NCBI GenBank assembly: GCA_963680875.1
Contig: OY804588.1
Coordinates: 74,176,829-74,240,828, forward strand
Source: Bathymodiolus brooksi
Lineage: Eukaryota > Mollusca > Bivalvia > Mytilida > Modiolidae
Direction of reading: 5' to 3'
Length of the DNA: 64,000 nucleotides
Shown piece after piece: positions 57,128 through 64,000 of the stretch. Each line of letters opens with the position of its first letter. Positions within the stretch are counted from its first letter, which is position 1. The notes under the pieces are model-generated. The model saw only the letters and a list, made by a program, of their open reading frames with translations. It did not search any database and had not been told where the DNA came from. The position numbers and the translations under genes were made by a program.

Positions 57128-57255
57128 CTGATTGTTTGTGTTTAACACCACTGTCAATTGTTCTGGTATATCATGGCAGTATGTTTTATTGAGGAAATCA
57201 GAAGAAAACCTGCCAAAAGTCACTGATAAACTTGATCACAGAGACTTAATGGTGA
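57128..57255 (-). mobile_element. diverged SINE family 2 fragment
   Basis: gtgtttaacaccactgtcaa...tggtatatcatggcagtatgttttattgaggaaatcag corresponds to the tail of the family; the head is lost. Confidence 0.6.
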
Positions 57256-57348
57256 GAGGCAGAACTAATCTACTATACAATCAAAACCATGAAAGTCCCA
57301 ATAAAATTTTGTAAATGAAAATATTTTGCATAAATTTGAAAAAGAAAT

Positions 57349-57795
57349 TACAGTAAAACCTGTCTAAGCCAAACCCCATTTAGACTGAAGAATTTGTTCA
57401 CTTTAGACAGGGGTTTGGTTTACACAGGTTCAAAGTCTTAAACCGAACCCCATTTAAACTGAAGAATTTGTTCACTTTAGACAGGGGTTTGGTTTACACA
57501 GGTTCAAAGTCTTAAAGCCGAACCCCATTTAGACTGAAGAATTTGTTCACTTTAGACAGGGGTTTGGTTTACACAGGTTCAAAGTCTTAAGCCGAACCCC
57601 ATTTAGACTGAAGAATTTGTTCTGTTTAGACAGGGGTTTGGTTTACACAGGTTCAAAGTCTTAAGCCGAACCCCATTTAGACTGAAGAATTTGTTCTGTT
57701 TAGACAGGGGTTTGGTTTACACAGGTTCAAATTACATAGACATTTAGTAGATGGGACTGTAAAGTCTGTTTGGTTTAGACAGGTTTCAATGTAGT
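57349..57795. mobile_element. TACAGT-family MITE carrying a 74-bp minisatellite
   Basis: The left end tacagtaaaacctgtctaag is mirrored by agacaggtttcaatgtag. Inside, five units of about 74 bp (aaccccatttagactgaaga, then atttgttcac...ttacacaggttcaaagtctta) start at 57372, 57446, 57522, 57596 and 57669. Confidence 0.88.
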
Positions 57796-57895
57796 TTAAA
57801 AAATATCTTCAAAGTTTAAAAAAAAATACATCAGATGTGGAAATTGAAAATAATAATAACATAAAACACCAAAGATGATAGCTGATGAAAATATA

Positions 57896-60669
57896 AGTCC
57901 TGAGTTAGGACAGACACAAACAAAATGGGGGTTTACTAGTTGATGGTATTTAAATGTCCTGACTTAGGACAGCCACAAACAAAATGGGGGTTTACTAGTT
58001 GATGGTATTTAAATGTCCTGACTTAGGACAGACACAAACAAAATGGGGATTTACTAGTTGATGGTATTTAAATGTCCTGACTTAGGACAGACACAAACAA
58101 AATGGGGATTTACTAGTTGATGGTATTTAAATGTCCTGACTTAGGACAGACACAAACAAAATGGGGATTTACTAGTTGATGGTATTTAAATGTCCTGACT
58201 TAGGACAGACACAAACAAAATGGGGATTTACTAGTTGATGGTATTTAAATGTCCTGACTTAGGACAGACACAAACAAAATGGGGATTTACTAGTTGATGG
58301 TATTTAAATGTCCTGACTTAGGACAGACACAAACAAAATGGGGATTTACTAGTTGATGGTATTTAAATGTCCTGACTTAGGACAGACACAAACAAAATGG
58401 GGGTTTACTAGTTGATGATATTTAAATGTCCTGACTTAGGACAGACACAAACAAAATGGGGATTTACTAGTTGATGGTATTTAAATGTCCTGACTTAGGA
58501 CAGACACAAACAAAATGGGGATTTACTAGTTGATGGTATTTAAATGTCCTGACTTAGGACAGACACAAACAAAATGGGGGTTTACTAGTTGATGGTATTT
58601 AAATGTCCTGACTTAGGACAGACACAAACAAAATGGGGGTTTACTAGTTGATGGTATTTAAATGTCCTGACTTAGGACAGACACAAACAAAATGGGGATT
58701 TACTAGTTGATGGTATTTAAATGTCCTGACTTAGGACAGACACAAACAAAATGGGGATTTACTAGTTGATGGTATTTAAATGTCCTGACTTAGGACAGAC
58801 ACAAACAAAATGGGGATTTACTAGTTGATGGTATTTAAATGTCCTGACTTAGGACAGACACAAACAAAATGGGGGTTTACTAGTTGATGGTATTTAAATG
58901 TCCTGACTTAGGACAGACACAAACAAAATGGGGGTTTACTAGTTGATGGTATTTAAATGTCCTGACTTAGGACAGACACAAACAAAATGGGGATTTACTA
59001 GTTGATGGTATTTAAATGTCCTGACTTAGGACAGACACAAACAAAATGGGGATTTACTAGTTGATGGTATTTAAATGTCCTGACTTAGGACAGACACAAA
59101 CAAAATGGGGGTTTACTAGTTGATGGTATTTAAATGTCCTGACTTAGGACAGACACAAACAAAATGGGGGTTTACTAGTTGATGGTATTTAAATGTCCTG
59201 ACTTAGGACAGACACAAACAAAATGGGGGTTTACTAGTTGATGGTATTTAAATGTCCTGACTTAGGACAGACACAAACAAAATGGGGGTTTACTAGTTGA
59301 TGGTATTTAAATGTCCTGACTTAGGACAGACACAAACAAAATGGGGGTTTACTAGTTGATGGTATTTAAATGTCCTGACTTAGGACAGACACAAACAAAA
59401 TGGGGGTTTACTAGTTGATGGTATTTAAATGTCCTGACTTAGGACAGACACAAACAAAATGGGGGTTTACTAGTTGATGGTATTTAAATGTCCTGACTTA
59501 GGACAGACACAAACAAAATGGGGGTTTACTAGTTGATGGTATTTAAATGTCCTGACTTAGGACAGACACAAGCAAAATGGGGATTTACTAGTTGATGGTA
59601 TTTAAATGTCCTGACTTAGGACAGACACAAACAAAATGGGGATTTACTAGTTGATGGTATTTAAATGTCCTGACTTAGGACAGACACAAACAAAATGGGG
59701 GTTTACTAGTTGATGGTATTTAAATGTCCTGACTTAGGACAGACACAAACAAAATGGGGATTTACTAGTTGATGGTATTTAAATGTCCTGACTTAGGACA
59801 GACACAAACAAAATGGGGATTTACTAGTTGATGGTATTTAAATGTCCTGACTTAGGACAGACACAAACAAAATGGGGGTTTACTAGTTGATGGTATTTAA
59901 ATGTCCTGACTTAGGACAGCCACAAACAAAATGGGGATTTACTAGTTGATGGTATTTAAATGTCCTGACTTAGGACAGCCACAAACAAAATGGGGGTTTA
60001 CTAGTTGATGGTATTTAAATGTCCTGACTTAGGACAGACACAAACAAAATGGGGGTTTACTAGTTGATGGTATTTAAATGTCCTGACTTAGGACAGACAC
60101 AAACAAAATGGGGGTTTACTAGTTGATGGTATTTAAATGTCCTGACTTAGGACAGACACAAACAAAATGGAGGTTTACTAGTTGATGGTATTTAAATGTC
60201 CTGACTTAGGACAGCCACAAACAAAATGGAGGTTTACTAGTTGATGGTATTTAAATGTCCTGACTTAGGACAGACACAAACAAAATGGAGGTTTACTAGT
60301 TGATGGTATTTAAATGTCCTGACTTAGGACAGACACAAACAAAATGGAGGTTTACTAGTTGATGGTATTTAAATGTCCTGACTTAGGACAGACACAAACA
60401 AAATGGAGGTTTACTAGTTGATGGTATTTAAATGTCCTGACTTAGGACAGACACAAACAAAATGGAGGTTTACTAGTTGATGGTATTTAAATGTCCTGAC
60501 TTAGGACAGACACAAACAAAATGGAGGTTTACTAGTTGATGGTATTTAAATGTCCTGACTTAGGACAGACACAAACAAAATGGAGGTTTACTAGTTGATG
60601 GTATTTAAATGTCCTGACTTAGGACAGACACAAACAAAATGGGGGTTTACTAGTTGATGGTATTTAAAT
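57896..60669. repeat. 59-bp minisatellite, about 47 copies
   Basis: The unit is aaatgtcctgacttaggaca, gacacaaacaaaatgggg, then (a/g)tttactagttgatggtattt. Copies differ at only a few positions: ggggattt, gggggttt and ggaggttt subtypes come in blocks, with ggagg confined to about 60170-60600, and gacagcc replaces gacagac in a few units. It contains the inverted word tgtcctgacttaggaca. No long frame crosses it. Confidence 0.98.
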
Positions 60670-60719
60670 TGATGTTTTATTGTTGTAATCTATTCAATTG
60701 AAAACTAGATATAAATATA

Positions 60720-61022
60720 TTAGTCAAACCTGTATTAAGAGGTCACCTTTGGGACAGATAAGGTGGCCTTATAAGACAGGTGACCTCTTAAAAAAGGTTC
60801 AATACATATGGCATTTTCTATGACAGGACAAGAAAGAGGTGACCTTTTAATACAGGTGACTGCTTAATAGAGGTGACCTTTTAATACAGGTGACAATTTA
60901 ATAGAGGTGACTATTTAATACAGGTGACTGTTTAATAGATGTGACTGTTTAATAGAGGTGACTGTTTAATAAAGGTGACTGTTTAATACAGGTGACCCCA
61001 TGAGCAGAGTTTGACTGTATAT
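60720..61022. mobile_element. TACAGT-family MITE with short internal repeats
   Basis: The left end is tagtcaaacctgtattaaga; the right end is gagtttgactgtata. Between them a roughly 17-bp phrase (aggtgactgtttaata) recurs about seven times at 60850-61000. Confidence 0.8.
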
Positions 61023-61289
61023 GGTATACACCATGGTATTATTGAGGCCTTAAATAGCAGTTCTGTGTCTAAGTACATGTTTTGTGCCATAATTTATAAA
61101 TAAGAAGTTATTGTTTTTATTATTTACTTATTTCAACTGGTACCTGTCAAGAGTTATGTTGTTTAAGATGATATTAACAGTAGAACACCATACAGATTTC
61201 ATCATGTAGACATTATCAACAGTAATTGTCAAAGGATTTTATTTTGTCATACATTTTATTTACATTATTTTTAATTCTGGGTTAAGTTC
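61023..61289. other. noncoding stretch
   Basis: Nothing recognised. Confidence 0.4.
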
Positions 61290-61510
61290 CATATGAGCAA
61301 TAACTTTGCTGGATTGAAAGTCGGTGTGATCTATAACTTGGTAGGATTGAAATTGAATGACCATATGAAATTTAACTCTGCTAGTTTCAAGGCCCATGTA
61401 AGTTTTTATTCAGTTGAATTGAAGGTCTGTGTAAATTTTAACTCTGCTAGATTTAAGGTTGATATGAGCTTTGTCCCAACTAGATTGAAAGTCCATGTGA
61501 GCTGTTGTCA
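61290..61510. repeat. diverged 36-bp tandem repeat, about six units
   Basis: Units of the form aactctgctagattkaaggt, then nnnatgtgagytt repeat every 36 bp or so. The 110-codon frame over them shows the same 12-residue period (FNSAxFKVxVxF), which I read as a consequence of the repeat rather than a gene. Confidence 0.75.
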
Positions 61511-61929
61511 TTACTTTGCATCCTCGGTTTTTCTTTTGTTGTCTATTAGCATTTTATTTTATTTTTTATCTTCTCTAGAACCACTGAACCATTTAAAAAC
61601 AAACATGTATAGAATTGTCATTTGATGGCCCATTCATTTGTTGATATTTAGACGACTTTCTATTGTACTTTCCTTGTTTTTGTTGTTCATTTTTGTGAAC
61701 TTCGGTGATCTTTTTGAGTGGAAGCCAATATGTGCAGGGGTTTTATGGTTTATTTATATCTCTACTGCTATTGAAGATCCAATAATCAAAAGAGGGGATA
61801 TAATCCTATTAACAGGTTTAATGCCATCACATTTTTGTGCCTGTCCCTAGTGAGGATCTGAATTTTCATTGGTATATGTCATGTTTATTTTTGTGTTCAA
61901 TCATTTGAGGTGGGTGGTAGTTGTTTGTT
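61511..61929. other. noncoding stretch
   Basis: T-rich. The 70-codon frame at 61638-61850 is hydrophobic, with no motif. Confidence 0.45.
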
Positions 61930-62115
61930 AGTTTGTTGGATTTCACGGTGTTAAATGTCACTTTCAACAATATTTCAGTTATATCGTGAGGATCAGTTTT
62001 ATTGGTGAAAGAAACCAGAGTAGCCAACGTTAGCCACTGGCCTGCACAAGTCACTTGACAAACTTTATTACATAATGAGTAGTTATTAGTTTTGTTGATA
62101 TTAGTTGAATTGTTG
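61930..62115 (-). mobile_element. SINE family 2, truncated, antisense
   Basis: cactttcaacaatatttcagttatatcgtgaggatcagttttattgg...agtcacttgacaaactttattacataatg. The head is missing. Near-repeats ttagtttgttgga and ttagttttgttga flank it and may be a decayed target duplication. Confidence 0.8.
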
Positions 62116-62543
62116 ACCATCACACTTTCTTTTACAATGGGACCCTTATTGGGAAAATGTATAAAAATATTTTCTTAGAAACTACCAACTTCATCATTGA
62201 ACCCAAACTGTACATAAATTAACACTGGATTGTCCCTTACAAAAATTTTATTATTATATGTAAGACAACTGCTGGCATAGTTTGATATATACGACGCTGT
62301 GAAAACAAAAAGGCAAAAGAAATCACCATTATTGAAATTTACAGTTGTTTAATTAATGTAGTTATAGTGTAACCTGCTGAACTCAGACCAGAATTGTGTA
62401 GAATAAAGTCCCAATCAAGGAAATCTTTGTTAATTAACATGTATAAACAAAACATCTGTCTATTCAGAACACACAAGCTGGTGACAAGGAAATCTGGTTT
62501 AGTTAGGTTTCACTCTATGATTGAAATTTTTATTTCTTTAATG
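62116..62543. other. noncoding stretch
   Basis: Nothing recognised apart from AT-rich sequence. Confidence 0.45.
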
Positions 62544-62686
62544 AATATTTGAAATTTTTGAACAGGTTATACGACATAACCTGGTTTAGGGCAGCTTACG
62601 CTTAATAAACTGCAAAGTGGTTTATGAAAAGCTTAAACTGTAACAAACCAGGTTATACTATAACCTGTTCAAAAATTTCAAATATT
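62544..62686. mobile_element. 143-bp foldback MITE-like palindrome
   Basis: aatatttgaaatttttgaac, then aggttata(cgaca)taacctggttt is mirrored by aaaccaggttatactataacct, then gttcaaaaatttcaaatatt. The arms are about 42-44 bp with one small length difference. Target duplication was not resolved. Confidence 0.8.
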
Positions 62687-63249
62687 CCTTATATTTGAAT
62701 TTTTACAACAAAATTTAATGATTCCTTGATTTTAATTACTATTATTTCATATGACTATTATAATTTGTCGTTGGCAATGAATATGTTGGTGACGTCACAA
62801 AACCAACCCAGGTTATCAAGTATAACCAAAATTGTCTTCAAGCGAATCAACCAATCGGATTGCAGTATTCAAATAAAATTAAATAATGTAAATAATTAAG
62901 ACAAAGGATAATCTCTCTCAGTTTTGGCTATCCTGTCTTAAGTCATGTGGCTTTGCTTGCTCCCACAGTAGCATTGCTTATGTTATTACTTTACTTGATA
63001 ATATCTTCAGACTTGGGTGACCTCATTCTTATTTTTGGTATATTGTCATATCATGTTCTACTTTTTATTTTTTTTTACTTTGTTACCAATCAGGATATAT
63101 TTTGTCATTACAAATCATGTTGGGTTCAAATATGTTTTAAAAAAATGCCATAATAAATGTATTTCTTTTATGTACCTTTTTCTTATCTGAAATTTTTTTT
63201 ATTGGATCTTAATAATAACTCGGGTAAATTATTCTGTTATTAACATGCA
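62687..63249. other. noncoding stretch
   Basis: The frame at 62947-63153 is a hydrophobic T-rich run, not called. Confidence 0.45.
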
Positions 63250-63480
63250 TCAGAGGCATTATGGATTAGCATACTCGCCTTGAGTATGGTAGATGGTGTG
63301 CTCGAGCCTAGGTTGGGCAAAACCAACGTATAAAACTGGTGTTTGTTTTTCAGCTAAGCACACAACATTAAGGAGCAAGAGTAAAGACTGGTTGGCTCAG
63401 AATCAGAATAATGTGTTGTTTCAGTGAAAAGGAACCATTAAAATCCAATTTTGCTTGTTGGTCTAGTACAAAGCGGACAA
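63250..63480 (+). mobile_element. SINE family 1, 3'-incomplete
   Basis: The head (gcattatggattagcatactc...gtgctcgagcctagg) and the body to ggtctagtacaaagcgga match 63517-63780. The terminal third is missing. Confidence 0.8.
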
Positions 63481-63503
63481 CATACAATAGAAGTACCAAG
63501 GAA

Positions 63504-63876
63504 GTGTTAACCCCATTGATGACGAAATGGTTAGCGTGCTCGCCTAGAGTGCAGGAGATCGTGGGTTAGAGCCCGGGCCGGGTCAAACCACAGACTATAA
63601 AATTGCAATTTGTTGCTTCTCCGCTAAGCACGCAGCGTTAAGGAGAAAGAACAAAGATTGGTTGACTCAGAATTAGAATAATGTGTCCTAGTGGAGCGAC
63701 ATGTCTACCCACGGACTGTTGTTTCAGTGGGCTAGCACTATAAAAATCCAACTCGGCCTGTTGGTCTAGAACAAAGCGGACCTCATCATCATCTCGTTGA
63801 AAATTAACTTGTTTTCTCCATGATATACAGTAGGTGAAAAATTGCTGAATTGGCATTAAATAACAATCACTCACTC
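63504..63876 (+). mobile_element. full-length tRNA-derived SINE (family 1) with 9-bp target duplication
   Basis: gacgaaatggttagcgtgctc (box A-like) and gatcgtgggttagagcccggg (box B-like, with a mismatch at the consensus TTCGA) start the element. The body shares ggttgactcagaattagaataatgtg and tggtctagaacaaagcggac with the copy at 2674, and the end is caatcactcactc. ccaaggaag flanks it at 63495-63503 and 63877-63885. Confidence 0.88.
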
Positions 63877-64000
63877 CCAAGGAAGCATGTGGTCCAATTG
63901 CTCTAGTTCCAAGTAGATGCCTTGATTTTTGCAGCAGATGTCATATCACATTTCACTGTATATTGTTATATGTACTGGTTACGTTTACTTATGTTGATGA

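Noticed and set aside
57896..60669. Possible CRISPR-like array
   Set aside because: Units are contiguous with no unique spacers, and the sequence is clearly eukaryotic. It is a minisatellite.
61293..61625. 110-codon frame as a repeat-containing protein
   Set aside because: The 12-residue period matches the underlying 36-bp DNA repeat, and neighbouring sequence is hydrophobic noise. No signal or family match.
63510..63590. Functional tRNA gene
   Set aside because: Box A/B-like words are present, but the sequence continues into a SINE body repeated elsewhere, and no cloverleaf with paired acceptor ends is evident.

Overview
This is a eukaryotic, almost certainly metazoan, genomic window. It is AT-rich and dominated by repeats, with one clear multi-exon host gene interrupted by GT-AG introns. 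The dispersed families (tRNA-headed SINEs whose body reads 'cacgatataactgaaat', foldback MITEs, RecQ-like helicase and XPG-type nuclease transposon remains, long minisatellites) look like a mollusc, most likely a bivalve. The species assignment is an inference from pattern recognition, not from a search.

Host gene: the plus strand at 42.2-54.5 kb carries PRPF38B, a pre-mRNA splicing factor with an N-terminal PRP38 domain and a C-terminal arginine/serine tail. All six coding exons can be placed with canonical splice sites and consistent phases, giving a predicted 377-residue protein. A 5' noncoding exon probably precedes them. The introns hold a 36-bp minisatellite (about 57 copies), a hAT-type element with an 8-bp target duplication, a pogo/Tc1-type element flanked by TA, several SINEs, and a 38-bp minisatellite.

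Left part (0-31 kb): mostly AT-rich noncoding DNA. It holds a 92-bp array, SINEs, a 1.14-kb TIR element with a 6-bp target duplication and a paralogous empty site nearby, a 59-bp-period array at 17-18 kb, and a four-copy 533-bp tandem array at 19.6-21.9 kb. One copy of that array carries a nearly perfect 84-bp foldback MITE with a 9-bp target duplication. A frameshifted Academ-like XPG nuclease plus Cys-rich domain lies at 28.7-29.8 kb. A few coding-looking fragments on the minus strand (0.6-0.8, 24.8-25.4 and 26.6-27.1 kb) could not be identified.

Middle (31-42 kb): a transposon graveyard. Three alternately oriented copies of one hairpin-bearing unit form a large inverted repeat, which a 5'-truncated LINE (46-nt poly(A), 14-bp target duplication) has entered. 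Next come a 1-kb foldback element, a three-level nest (LINE RT fragment, then the 533-bp family, then a helicase-bearing transposon with long imperfect inverted repeats), and two dead LINE 3' ends just upstream of PRPF38B.

Right part (54.5-64 kb): a 25-bp minisatellite split by a MITE, a MITE family with TACAGTnAAACCTGT ends that repeatedly seeded minisatellites, a 59-bp array of about 47 copies, a degenerate 36-bp array, and tRNA-derived SINEs at the right edge. No rRNA, functional tRNA, CRISPR array or prokaryote-style operon was seen. I found no convincing new biological system; the most unusual material is the repeat architecture.
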